Source of the DNA: Macrophomina tecta
Lineage: Eukaryota; Ascomycota; Dothideomycetes; Botryosphaeriales; Botryosphaeriaceae
Reading direction: 5' to 3'
Assembly: GCA_024180945.1 (NCBI GenBank)
Contig: JAKSGN010000023.1
Span: 682,001-746,000, forward strand
Length of the DNA: 64,000 nt
The notes beneath the pieces were generated by a model, which did not search any database, was not told the origin of the DNA, and was given only the letters and a program-made list of their open reading frames with translations. The position numbers were made by a program, and so were the translations under genes. Every line of letters begins with the position of its first letter. The stretch's first letter is position 1. Shown one piece after another: positions 41,455 to 53,700 of this stretch.

Positions 41455-41666
41455 ATCTTTTATAAGTAATCGACTGATCTTCTATTTCATCAACCTGAAT
41501 GTCTAGACATGGTAAAATGTAGAGATCAGGCCTCGATGATAATCTTGAGTAGTATAAACCATTACTACATGCTGTTTAGTAGAACTTAAATCATCCTCCG
41601 AAACCAAATCGTTCTCATCTCATTGTCTGTTACTAACAATTGCCATCCGCTCAGGGTTACGGAATT

Positions 41667-41961
41667 ATGAAACCGTGTGGAGTAGCTATAAATGCCCTAG
41701 CTGCTTTGGAAGTTTCTGCGAAGACCGTATCATTTTACTTAGAACACTCTGGTGCCGTTGCGAAAGCCAGAAGCAATATTGAACTTCTGATAAATGAGCT
41801 CGGGCCACCATTGTCTCGACGTAAGACGATGACGGGTCAGCTGTAAGAGGGTAGCACTATTAAATTTACAACAAACACTTTCACTAGGGATATCCAATTT
41901 TAGCAACATCTTTGCCTTACATGATGAGCCACATGTCGCTGTGCACGATCTAATAATGTAG
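41667..41961 (+). CDS. N-terminal fragment resembling fungal NLR/ankyrin leader domains
   Basis: ATG at 41667, intron 41821-41887 (67 nt, GTAAGA donor, TCACTAG acceptor), stop 41959-41961; about 75 residues. MKPCGVAINALAALEVSAKT followed by a SGAVAKARSNIELLINELG helix matches the general pattern of the short helical N-terminal domain (hydrophobic start, then KAR..I..L..EL) that precedes NACHT or ankyrin modules in many ascomycete proteins. Only the leader is present, so it is a fragment or a solo leader gene. Assignment tentative. Confidence 0.4.
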
Positions 41962-42419
41962 GATAGTCTGTTATCTGGCCTAACAATCAGCTTAGCTATC
42001 TATCCTCGTCCTATGCACAGATTACAAATTGTTGAAATATGTTCTGCATTCTCGTCTCCGGGACATCCTACTGCAGAACCCTATTAATGTAACAGACATA
42101 CAGCTCTCTGCCTGCCGAGAACACATGCTATGCTATACGAGATGTAGTAAGATGGCTCATCCAAAGGAAGCAATGTACATACAAGATTGGTTCGGCCCTT
42201 ATCAGTCATCCGAATGTGCGTCTTCGCACTGCTTGGTCACTGTGTTAGATAATCACACCTGATCTAATTCATATAACTTCCAGATGCGTGCTCTTGAGCA
42301 ACACCGTTAGAAGCTTCCTCCTGATTTCTCTTAGCCTCATTGGGGAGCGGGAATAACTGTAGTATGCTGCGTGTAAGTGGCTCCCTTTGCCATGCTTTGA
42401 ACTCATACTGAGCGTGTGC

Positions 42420-42602
42420 TTGCAGAGGACAAAACGCGTGCACGATCTTGTGTCCGAGCGATGCTTCGACGCGCTTCCTACCCATTACATGCAGAGGCTC
42501 CAAAGTGAATACGCAAATGGGCGGCCGGATCTGGGACAAGCTGTCGCCTACTCCATAATTTATTGCTGTCCAAGCATACTCTACGTTTCTAAGCGGAAAT
42601 AA
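42420..42602 (+). CDS. possible terminal exon
   Basis: An open register follows a good acceptor (GTGTGCTTGCAG) at 42425 and reads RTKRVHDLVSERCFDALP and DLGQAVAYSIIYCCPSILYV before TAA. Upstream exons were not resolved; 42029-42262 is a candidate. No family. Confidence 0.3.
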   Translation: MQRTKRVHDLVSERCFDALPTHYMQRLQSEYANGRPDLGQAVAYSIIYCCPSILYVSKRK

Positions 42603-43561
42603 GAGAAGAACGTGGGGTCTGTTCTGAATGGCCGGCGGGAGCCCGAGTGATGGATATAATGCTCTTCATTGCAAACATTTCTTAAACTTGATGATCCTTG
42701 CCTATGAGCGTACTCCTTTTCATTACAGGCTGTGAAGCTATACTTTCATATTGGTAACTTTGAATACTTAAATCAACTTCGGACTTTTTATTGTATCCTG
42801 TTGAAAGGACCGCTATGTTTCGCACTTGTTATGGAGAATCAGTAGCAAGGTAGGTAATAGAGACCGTATGGTAATGTCAAACATTAGCGTTACAGGACTA
42901 TCCGCGGCTTACTAGCCCGACACTGTAGTATAAAGGGGATCCTCCCCCACCACTCGTTACACTCTTCAGCAGCATCGTCAATTCATTCTCTACTCATTAC
43001 AAAGTCTTACATTAATCGAGTACTTCTTGAGGGGTGCGAGTAATAGATTTATAAAAGTGTATTTTGTAGGAATGGCATTTTGTAGTACGTGAGTACGTTT
43101 TCTATTAGCCGCTTTATTGCTGCGAATGTGACGATGGCTTGTTCTTGAGAGAAACGCGAAGAATTCAGCCGAGATGTCGTGTTTTTTTCTCAGCGCAACT
43201 TGCTCCGACCTCTCTCCTCTGCTCCGTGCATCTATCTGCATTTACAACGTCTATGCGTAGGTAAAATAAAGACAGCCCTTTGGGCGTAGTTTCCCAGCGA
43301 AATATCGGGATGACAAAGTCTAGTACAGAAAATGTGCCACACAGTATCTGTGACGCTGCTGATGAAATGAATCTCTTGATTACAAATAAGAAGCCGATGC
43401 GCTACGATGCTTCTGTTGGTCACAAATTGACTACCTGAGTCATCTGTCAGCAATTGAACAACCGCCTACGATAAAGCCGGCACTAGTGTACTAATATTTG
43501 CATGTATTTATTTACTGTGCGCCTTCCTTGCTTCTTTCAATGTGGATACCCTAGACCAGAG
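42603..43561. other. no recognisable gene
   Basis: AT-rich intergenic region. A TATA-like AGTATAAAGGGG at about 42928 followed by pyrimidine-rich sequence looks like a promoter or LTR remnant. Minus-strand frames 42990-43241 and 43232-43453 have no family. Confidence 0.4.
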
Positions 43562-44530
43562 ATGACGATACCCCTGTATAGAGCCTTGGCTGTGCTATCA
43601 ATAGCCGTGCTGGCGACTGCCGACCCCGACGGCCTCACCAATTGCGGCGAAACGTCCACCGTACCTGGGCTGATTGGCGAGAACACCACAGTCAGCTTCC
43701 CGATCGCGGGCACCTGCAAAACAGTTATTGCAAACTACGCCGACGGAAGCGAGGAGTCTATTTCTGTTGAGCCTTCAGATTGCGATCGTTCTAACTCACC
43801 AAGCGAGTCGCAGGTGTATCAAATCACCTTTGGATCCTTGTCTCCCCGCGGCGTGGCATCCATCTTGTTCAACTGCAATGGCGGACTGCAGGTGTTCTGC
43901 CAGCGGTATAATATCACGGCTGGCGACGGACTGCCGGCGCAGGCCACAACGAACATTACGGCGATGTGCAACGAAACGACCACGTACCCGCTGCTGTCGT
44001 CAGACGGATTGTCGAGTGGGATCGTCGCTGCAACACCGGTCGGCGCCGGGCAGACCCCGAGCACTCTGCTCACAGCCACGTCAACGCCTCTGCAGGGACC
44101 GCATGGCACGACGGACTCAAACTCCGCAACCGAGAGCCCTGCTGGGCCAGGCCAAAGCCAAGGTCAGTCGGCAGGGGGCACATCCGGCCCATCCAGTATG
44201 ATCGAGACCACATCTCCCACGAGCCAGAATAGCGGGACTTCCCAACCGACTGACGGAGGCAACTCACCATATGATGGAGAAGCCAGCGGTACATCTGATG
44301 GAGCAGCCAGCAGCACACCTGATGGAGGAGGCAGTGGCATACCTGGTGGAGGAGGCAGCGGCACACGTGATGGAGGAGCCAGCTTAACATCTGGTGTGGC
44401 CACGAGTCCTAGCTCTGCAGTTCCAAGCATAACGGCGGCCGCCGAGCAGAGCACACGGTCTCCTATCAACACGCCGAATAGCCCCTACGTACCTTTGACA
44501 CCCCAGCCTAGTTGCACTTGCACATGTTGA
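43562..44530 (+). CDS. secreted Ser/Thr/Gly-rich cell-wall-type protein, 322 aa
   Basis: I chose the second ATG (43562) because it places a clear signal peptide at the N-terminus (YRALAVLSIAVLATADPDG); the upstream ATG at 43502 adds 20 residues before it. Residues 20-150 form a compact domain with six or so cysteines (NCGETS, GTCKT, DCDRS, FNCNGG, FCQRY, MCNET) and several N-glycosylation sequons. The rest is a Ser/Thr/Pro/Gly-rich stalk with degenerate 8-10 residue repeats (GGGSGIPGGGGSGTRDGGAS) and a CTCTC end. It resembles adhesin or effector-like wall proteins; no GPI signal is obvious. GC-rich relative to its surroundings. Confidence 0.65.
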   Translation: MTIPLYRALAVLSIAVLATADPDGLTNCGETSTVPGLIGENTTVSFPIAGTCKTVIANYADGSEESISVEPSDCDRSNSPSESQVYQITFGSLSPRGVASILFNCNGGLQVFCQRYNITAGDGLPAQATTNITAMCNETTTYPLLSSDGLSSGIVAATPVGAGQTPSTLLTATSTPLQGPHGTTDSNSATESPAGPGQSQGQSAGGTSGPSSMIETTSPTSQNSGTSQPTDGGNSPYDGEASGTSDGAASSTPDGGGSGIPGGGGSGTRDGGASLTSGVATSPSSAVPSITAAAEQSTRSPINTPNSPYVPLTPQPSCTCTC

Positions 44531-44669
44531 AGATTGAACCAGGTTTAGGTCTTGTGCTTGGATACCAGATCGAGTTTTCCTTCATTAAGTGGATTTGTGT
44601 ACTGTTGCCTTGAATTATTATCGATGAGATCTCTAAAATCAGTTAACTATAAAATCAGACATATGTCTG

Positions 44670-44881
44670 TGTCGGACTATCTCACTACTTCCTCAGGCAC
44701 CACATTGATTCCTTCCTCGGTCACTCCCTACCCTCGGTAATGCAATCCCCTCGGATCTATTACTTCCTCGGTTATACTGTCTGATGTTGTGTATATAAAG
44801 ACACTCTTTCACCTCTCTTCAAATACAGGCAGAATCTACTCTTTTCTGACCTCACTACACTTCACTCACCCAATTCCAACA
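44670..44881 (+). repeat. solo copia-type LTR
   Basis: 212 bp from TGTCGGAC to TTCCAACA with a perfect 5-bp target duplication GTCTG (44665-44669 and 44882-44886). A TATA-like TGTGTATATAAAG lies at about 44787, and CAGGCAGAATCTACTCT links it to the LTR relic at 36953-37178. No internal sequence, so formed by LTR-LTR recombination. Confidence 0.85.
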
Positions 44882-44886
44882 GTCTG

Positions 44887-46099
44887 ATATACTGGTCTGT
44901 TCGTTTTGTCTCTGGCGTTCCGCGGGCCCCACTTCAGCTCCTCTTGCCTTCTGTCATTCAGCTAAAGGATTCATAGTGGTTCCTCTTAACACGTAGCTGG
45001 GGAGGTGCCTCCCGTCATTACATCCATCCTTTGGTGGAGAGTCCTCCTGAGTATGTGCAAAGGCTATATTTATAAATGTACCTATTTCCGGTTATGCAGG
45101 GCTCCGGACGCTAGCTCTTTTCAACCTCTAAGCCGAAGAAGGCTGTCGAAGCACCAAATAATAGGGCACGCTTCCGAAGAAGGTTTGCCAATTGTTCCTT
45201 TCTTCGCAAGGTACAAGGACAGTCTTCGGATTATCTTCTCTCTCCAATGGGTCTCGTGCTGCGGCGCATGAGATGGGTCATCATTAACAATTCAAATGGG
45301 GAGTCAAACACGTTTACCACGTTTCACAGAATACCCCCCTCCCCTCACAAGGAACACCGGCAAAGGATGGACGAAGATAGCGGACTGGAACGTAATAGCT
45401 TATTTGATCTACTTGGCGGCAAGCGTCTAAGATATGTCATACCAACTTACAATAAAAACATGAATAGGAGATAATAACATTACAGCTGCAGAGAACTCTC
45501 CTCACAGGCTCTGCTTACCATTCACTAACTCTCCTTTTTCCTTGCCTCTTCTCTTCCCTCTCAGATTGACAGACTACATATATGCTGAGTTAGTTAGTAG
45601 AAAGATATGATATATCGCTTAGGGCAGTGTGCTATGGTCAATTGATCTCATAGAATTCGCGGTTTATCCGCCAAAATTCATGAAATAAGTGACTTCGTTG
45701 CTTTTTTCTCCCAAAGGCGCCTGTGGTGCTTGTTAATAATTATTCGATAATATATAACCGAGATTATTGAGCCTATCTACCGTCGGAATTATAATGTGCA
45801 AAAACAACAGGGAAAAAAAGGTAGCAAGATTATATCAAAGCATGGACTACAGAAGTGTGAGACAGCGCTGTGGAAACATGATATAATTCTAGCTTACAAC
45901 TTTATGACGCACAAAATATAATATTTTAGTAGAGCAATGATGTAATAAAACATCTCGCGCGAAAACAAGGTGAGCGCTTCTTGGAGATTTCCAGAGGCTT
46001 CGCGCCGCTCATCTCCTCCCATTTCCTCGTGCAAGTCCTTCTTCGCTAGAGCACATACCTTTTGCGTTCAAATCGCTGTACGGCGCCGCTCGTATTCTT
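44887..46099. other. no firm gene
   Basis: Frames 45005-45271 and 45247-45474 (plus) lack support. 45480-46050 is AT-rich with many stops in all frames. Confidence 0.4.
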
Positions 46100-46205
46100 G
46101 TGATGAATGGGTATGATGGGTATGTTTGGTATGACGGGTATGCTTGGTATGACGGGTATGATGGGCATGACGGGTATGATGGGCATGACGGGTATGATGA
46201 GTACG
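46100..46205. repeat. 9-bp based minisatellite
   Basis: Degenerate tandem units of the type GGTATGATG / GGTATGACG / GGCATGACG over about 105 bp. Open frames across it (Met/Gly-rich on plus, His/Thr/Arg or Ile/Pro-rich on minus) are artefacts of the repeat. Confidence 0.8.
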
Positions 46206-47798
46206 GCTTGCGGGCGACTTGGCGTTTCTGAATCCATTACGCGCCTGCTCCGCCGCGGGCTTCCCGGCCGACACAACCAAGCAGTTTGCAGCCACATCAC
46301 ATTCAGGAAACAGATCCTGGCGCTAGAGATGGCTGGAGTGGTCTGACATTATCATCATGTAAATTAGCAGCAGCAGGCAGCAGGACATCTACAGGCTGCA
46401 AGGTGTGCGATCGCCAAGACCGATACGGAGGCCGAGTTGATTAATCGCGCGATTAACGCGCGAAAGCAAGTGATCCAGGCATGAGGTCCGCTCTTCTTGC
46501 AGATATCACACCGTTGGTATGATTGACCCACTGTTCCTGCGTCTTCCACTCTGCGTGTCTGCGGTGCTGAGCGCTTAGGCTAACTTAAATTGGATAGCGT
46601 GGGTGATCTGGGCAATGCGGCGGGCGCGCCCGTTGCAACGGCCGGCGATATTCCTTGCGCCAATGTTACCGATCGAGCTGTCCGACGCAGTCACATTGCT
46701 AGTTTTATGGAAGAGATGTTGTAAAAACGTATTGAATCAGGCTAGAATACTTCAGTATGCGTGATGACTGCCTGACCGCCCAGTCTCTTGAGTGTGAATT
46801 TTTGGCGGAGGAACGGTTGCGATGTGAAGCTGTGCCACAGACGCACAGCGCTTACGGCCCCAGATCCAGGAGAATTTCCGAGCCCTGACACACGTCCTCG
46901 GCTCTTTTCTCGGGGATTTTTGGACGCGAAGGAAGGACGGAAGGCGTGGCACAGTCAGTGTGCGCGCTAATTCCTACCGTTAGAGGGCTAGCTAATCCCA
47001 CCGTCCCGAGCGCAGCCTACCAATGGGGGCATCTCATGGCTGCTTCCCCAACGTTCCGGCGGCACAGCAGCGAATAGCCGGAGAGCCCATACGAGATACT
47101 ACTGATAGCGGGGAATTATCTCTCACGGATCGACGGTGTGGCAACGCCAGAAGCGATTTTCGGCAACTGCATGATCGAGGTATTCAAAAAGCATACAATT
47201 GATTAGTATTGAACATGCACTGAGGCAACATGAGTCCAGTCATTGCTGATCAATATCTTACTGCCGGATTGGTATCCATGGCTAGTGTCACTCATTCCTT
47301 ACGAGGAACAACTGGAATTCCTTCAAGAGCCTGACGAACAGGATCCGATTTTGTGGCTCTGATGACCATCCGCCATCGTATAGAGATTAAAAAAAAAAAA
47401 AAGAAAAATACTAGAATACACGAGATCCCGTGAAGTAGAGCATTCACCACGAGTTATCTAAAAGAACGATTGAGTCTGGATAGACCTTAATGATTCGTTT
47501 TCCCAAGTTCCATGGCTCTTTAATTTGAATGAGAAAAGAAAAAAAAAAAGAAGAATGTATCCTTTTTTATATTTATATATATATATATCTGTGCTTTAGA
47601 TATTGGAATAGTCTAATCACGTTATCTAGGTCTGACGAAAGCGAGAAAGATAATAGACGATATGAACTGATGCCGGTAGGCTAGGGATGAAGCGAATACT
47701 TCGGAACTTGACTCAACAATATAGTTCAGCTATTATGCAGAGGGGTTCATTTTATAAGGAGATATTGAAGTTTCTGCACCCTTTGCCATTGTGTCTCA
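46206..47798. other. no gene; palindrome and simple repeats
   Basis: Contains the perfect 16-bp palindrome TTAATCGCGCGATTAA (46441-46456), an A-run at about 47388-47402 preceded by GAGATT as at 39706, and an AT microsatellite near 47574-47589. 46795-46960 weakly resembles 56095-56230. No supported gene. Confidence 0.45.
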
Positions 47799-50700
47799 TT
47801 AATTTTGATATTCCCTGCTGATCTGTCCACTGCTTGGCAGAGATCCTTTAATGTCCCTGACACGTTGCTCGATTTCGGTCCAGTTTAAACTGTGGAATTC
47901 CATTTTGATCTCCTCCCTGTGAGAAAAAATATTGTTGGAATATTTGATTCAGTAGTGTTTTGGATTCAGTTATGTCTTATACTCGTTGCACACCTGTCTT
48001 AGCAGGTAAGCAAGTTACATACCCGTTTCACCCTAGTAGGTAGGATAGGTATAAGGGAAGCCCGTACGGCCTCCCTCTACTAGTCATGCCAATTCATCCC
48101 ATTTACTATTGAATAAGCCGTCACACCACTTGTTCCAACAGTTATGAGCCCGGATGCGTCTTAGGTGCCTTTCGCAGTCTAAGCCATCCTCCCTAGCACC
48201 TTATTGTGCTATTCCGAGCGTTCCGTGGCATCCGGACGTTCATCCTTGGCACTCTTTTGCCATACGTGTCCTGTAACGGAGGATTTCAGTTGCCTCCTAC
48301 AACACGCCTTTTTATTACCTGAAGCGCAGCACTTTGCCACCGCCTCAGGGTAATACCTTTTAAGTAACGGCTTGTTTATTGGCCTTACGCCCATTGCCTA
48401 CTTTGGCAACCTACCTGTGCCTCCTTTGGCACACAACACGACGCAACGCAACACTGCGCCATGACGTCTTCCAAACCTATCGTTGTCTTGAAAACAGCCG
48501 ATAATTGGGATGAATGGTACTTCATCATCCAATCAAGAGCCAAGAAATACGAGATATTTGAGTATATCGATCCATCGAAGCCTGAGAAACCTACTCAACC
48601 AACCGAACCAGTTGAGGTTCAAGAGCCACCAGCCTCTGATCCAAACCAACAAAGAGCCTGGGAGCGCTACAAAATACAAATCAGGGCTCGTGAAAGAGAC
48701 CTAGCTAAACAGGAGAAGCTGAAAAAGGAAATCAACGATCTATCAACGATCATTGAGGACTCAGTGAGCCCATCACTGCTTCCAATCCTAAAGAAGCTTA
48801 GGGGCGATTCGCACCCCTATTCTCAGCTTACAGCGCTTAAGGCGCGGCTCCAACCAACAAAGGAGACTCAGGAAGAACTTATCGTTAATAAGCTTCGCCA
48901 GCTTGAGAAGCCTCCAAGCAGTCAGAACATTGATAAATGGCTTTCACAATGGGAAGAGACTCTGTTCAAGGCAGAGGAGCTCGAACTTCCAGAGGTTATG
49001 GGTAATCGAGGCAAGGTCGCCTTTCTTAAGGCGCTTACCCCTCTTGATGCCCACTGGGCCTCCGCCCACAAGATTAAGCTCCAGGACAATGAGCTTACCA
49101 AGTCGCTTCATAATCTGATTATCGACTACCGAAACTACTCACGCCAAAATGCGGCCGAGAATCCAAAGGCTACCAAAGCAGCCTTCACTGCTTCACTAAG
49201 GGATAAGAAGCAGGAAAGAAAGCTACCCGCCTGCTTATGTGGCGAAAATCACTACTACGATAAATGTGGATATTACAATCCAGAGGCTAGACCAGCAGAT
49301 TGGACACCAAACCAGGAGGTTCAAGACAAGGTCAACAAGGCACTCGAGGATCCACAGATTAAGAGAAGAGTTGAACGCTCCATTGAACGGTTCAAAAATG
49401 GCCAAAATCACGGCCAAAGCCAGAAGAAGCAGGACAACGCTCCTCAAAAGGAACAAGAGCCAAAACCAGGCAAAGGAGATAAGAAAACATCATCCTTTCC
49501 AGCTGTAGTTGCCTCATCATTTAATGCACAACGCATTTCAAGGCCTACAACGCTTGATCTCTCATGGATTGCCGACACTGGCACAACACACCATATCTGC
49601 AATCAGTACATGAAGAATCGCTACACCAAAACAAGGGACGCAGGGCCAGATGACTACGTCACATCAGGAAACTCTACGGTTAAGATCGAGTCATTTGGTG
49701 AGGCACTGGTGTATACCACCAACCACAAGGGCCCACGCACTATTAAGCTTATGGACGTGGCCTACGTACCCTCGTTTATGGCAAACCTCGTCTCTGTTGC
49801 TAAGGCAAGAGAAAAGGGAATCGAGTTAGACACAGGACGCATGTGCCTCTACTTAGAGGACTTCATTGTGGCCTATCTAACCTTCGCCCAAAACCACTTC
49901 TTCATGGAATATAAGGAAGCAGATGATCCACCAGCTGTAGTGTCCAACGTTGCCAATCGCTCGTTGCCAGCCACACAATGGCATGAAATCTTTGCACATG
50001 CAGGCCAAAGAGCTATTCGAGCCTTGCCACAGGCAGTACAAGGAGCCATAATTACCGATCAGCAGTTACCTGATCACTGTGATGTGTGCGCACGCACTAA
50101 GGCACAACAGCAGATCTCTCGATCCATGCAACCAGAGGAATTATTAGAAGAAGTATTCTTTCGAGTCTCATTTGACTTAATACACATGACACGAGCCAAC
50201 AACGGCCACCAATGGATTACGCATCTTGAATGCGCTTCCACCAAATTCACTTTTGCGGTCACTCACGCAACTAAGGATGAGTGCACCCAGCACCTTCTCA
50301 ACATCATCCAAATGATTAAGACAAGATTTGGCAAATCAGTAGCCTTTCTTAGATCAGATGGAGAAGTGTCGCTTACACGAGCCTTTAAGCAGCAGCTTGA
50401 GCAGCAGGGAGTTACCCATGAAGTATCAGCTCCGTATACCCCTCAGCAGAACGGCGCATCAGAGCGTTTAGGGCACTCAATCATCATCAAAGCAAGATCA
50501 TTGCGAGTTAGTGCCAACCTGCCTGAGCACCTATGGCCTGAAATTATCAAGGCAGCAGTCTACATCCACAATAGAACTCCAATGAAGCGCCACCATTGGA
50601 AAACGCCATTTGAGCGTGTCCATGGCAAGAAGCCAAAAGTAGCTCACCTTCGAGTTTATGGCTGTAAAGCCTACTCACTACTGAAGAACATTCCACGCAG

Positions 50701-53700
50701 TAATAAGCTGGATGAACGTGTCCTTATCGGATATTTGGTTGGATATGACTCCACCAACATCTACAGAATCTGGCATCCTCCAAAGGACCGAGTAGTACGC
50801 TCAAGAGACGTCACCTTTGACGAATCCAGCAAGTTCTCTCCAGAGGATCTAGAAAAGATACTCGCTCTGCAGCAACAGGAGCAAAATCAAGAGCAAGAGG
50901 TAGTTATTCCTCGTATTACGCTTTATGAGGAGGAGATTATCCCCTCGGATCAGGAATCTGAGGTCTTCTTTGACCTTAGTGATGAGCCATCACCGGCTCC
51001 AAATCAATCAACTCAAGAAACTCCAGAGACTCAAGGCAGCCGCCTAGGCGCCCAAGCACGAGGAACACAACTAGATTATCTACCAAGCCCTTCAGAATCA
51101 ACCAGTGAAGGCCTAGCACGCGAACAGCATGCGAAAAGCAGCCTACAAGCGGGCTCAACTCAAGGCGAGCAAACACCAGATCCTTCAGATCACGCATTAC
51201 CAGATCGATCCACTCCAGTCCAACAACAAGCCTCTCAAGGCTTAGCCTCTCAAGGCTTAGGGGGTGAAGATCAACAGAATCAACAATCACGAGGACTCGG
51301 GCAGCTTATACCAGTCCAATACGAGAATCCACCTGATCCAGGCGCTGCTAGAGGAAACCGTGCCCCAAGAGGACGTGATATTGCAGCGGATATTAATCCA
51401 AACCTGATTATCCACGGATCAAGGACTCGCAACTCACGCAAAGATGCGTATATTGCGTCAATTCATGACAATATGTTCAGTCACCAAATGCTGTTTACGT
51501 CTTTTCTCGCATCTTTCCAGGAATCTACTGCAGCAAAAGCGCAAGCATCGCCTATAGGCCTACCACGTATTCACCGAGATCAACTGCCACCTGAACCTCG
51601 TTTCTACAAGGACATCTTCAACCACCCAATGAAAACCCACCTACTGGAGGCAATCCAAACAGAACTCCAGGAACTTCAGGGTAAGGGGGTGTGGGAGACA
51701 GCGGCACTCAGTGAAGCGAAAAGCCTCAACAAGGACGTAATACCACTTACCTGGGTATTCAAGTACAAGCTTGATGAACACGGCTGGCTTACTAAGGTTA
51801 AGGCACGCATCTGTGTAAGAGGAGACCTTCAGGCTACTCAGCAGGATACTTATGCGGCTACCCTTGCCTTTCGGATTTTCCGAGCCTTAATTGCCATCAT
51901 CTGCGCTTTTGACTTAGAAATGCGCCAGTACGACGTTGTGAACGCGTTCCCTCACGTTCCACTTGAGGAAAAGACATACTGTCGACCTCCAGAAGGACTA
52001 AAGCTTGAACAAGGCCAAATCCTTCGTTTACTTCGAGCGCTTTATGGCCTTAAGGAGTCACCAGCTCTCTGGCAACGGCACTTCTGCAAATCCTTAGAAG
52101 AGCTCGGTTTGACTCAGGTGCCTGATGCCCCTTGCCTATACTCAAACGATCGCCTGTTCGTCTTCTTCTTTGTAGATGACGTTATTATGGCATACCACAA
52201 GCGAGATGAACCTTTTGCAGACGCTTTCCAAGAAGACCTGCTCAAACGCTACGAGATGAGAATTCTAGGAGAAGCACAATGGTTCCTAGCCTTACGCATT
52301 ATAAGGGACCGAGAGCAGAGGCTCTTATGGCTCTCTCAGGAATCATATATCTCTGGCCTTATCACTCGCTACGGTGTTAGTGAAAATCACTTTCCTTCAA
52401 CACCGCTTCCTTCAGATGAAGTGCTTCAAGCGAACCAAGGCACGCACGCAAGCGCGCAAGACATTCACCTTTATCAAAGCAGGATTGGTTCAGCACAATT
52501 CGCGGCCACTAGCACTAGGGTGGATGTTGCATACGCCTGTTCCGCACTATCGTCTTACCTTACCAATCCGTCTTCTCGCCACCTGGAACTTTCTCAGAGG
52601 CTCCTCAGCTACTTAGCAGGAACTAAGAAGCTCGCCTTATTCTTCCAGGGCAACTATGAGGACGAAAACAACATCTTTACCATTAGCAGTGATGCAGCAT
52701 TTGCTAATGATCCGGACACGCGCCGCAGCCACCAAGGCTCGATTATCACCATGTTCGGAGCAGCTGTTGATTGGAAGGCTATTAAGCAGCCTACTGTTAC
52801 AACTTCAACCACCGAAGCCGAGCTTCTTGCCTTATCAGAAGCCGCCAAGCAATGCTTCTGGTGGAAACGCCTTTTCAGAGGAGTGCAATTCGATCCAGGC
52901 CACCAAATCAAAATACAGTGCGATAATACGCAAACGCTTCGGCTCATGCAGGAAAGCATTGGGAAGCTCAACACCAAGCTACGTCATGTGGATATTCACC
53001 ACCATTGGCTGCGCCAGGAAGCCCAAGCAGGCAACGTTCACCTTCAGTGGACGCCTACAGCAGTGATGTTAGCAGACGGTCTTACTAAAGCCCTACCTCG
53101 CCAGAAGCACGCTCATTTCGTTACGGCCATTGGACTTTTCCTACTCCACAATTAGCAGTCATGTATTTGTGTCATTTCACAAAATGAGGCGCAACCCTCA
53201 TAGCTTACTTAAGCTAACAGAGGACTCATGCCTGAGCAGGCATGAGTCTCCCCTAACCCTTTTAGTACTTATATGTATTATCCTCACATTACTTGTGTAT
53301 TCTCCATACTGCAAGCAAGCAGTACCGCTTGCTTGTAGTATGGAGAATGCGTTTTGTTATTTCTTTTGATTTTGGAAATCAATCAGCCTACTTTAAGCGA
53401 GTCCACGAGTTCAACACTCACCTAGTTATCTATTTTACCCTTATTTTCTTTTTATCACCTACTCCCCAAATAGGCAGTACGTGAAGGGGGTGTGTTGGAA
53501 TATTTGATTCAGTAGTGTTTTGGATTCAGTTATGTCTTATACTCGTTGCACACCTGTCTTAGCAGGTAAGCAAGTTACATACCCGTTTCACCCTAGTAGG
53601 TAGGATAGGTATAAGGGAAGCCCGTACGGCCTCCCTCTACTAGTCATGCCAATTCATCCCATTTACTATTGAATAAGCCGTCACACCACTTGTTCCAACA

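Larger units (their letters stand above)
47933..53700 (+). mobile_element. Copia-2: intact Ty1/copia LTR retrotransposon
   Basis: 5768 bp with two 208-bp LTRs (47933-48140 and 53493-53700) that I read as identical, starting TGTTGGAATATT and ending TGTTCCAACA. Perfect 5-bp target duplication AATAT (47928-47932 and 53701-53705). One uninterrupted gag-pol frame, the same primer-binding site and purine tract as Copia-1, but a longer 5' leader (320 bp) and 3' UTR (337 bp). Recent and structurally complete. Confidence 0.97.

Noticed and set aside
46046..46346. Met/Gly-rich and His/Thr/Arg-rich frames over the minisatellite
   Set aside because: Pure products of the 9-bp tandem repeat.
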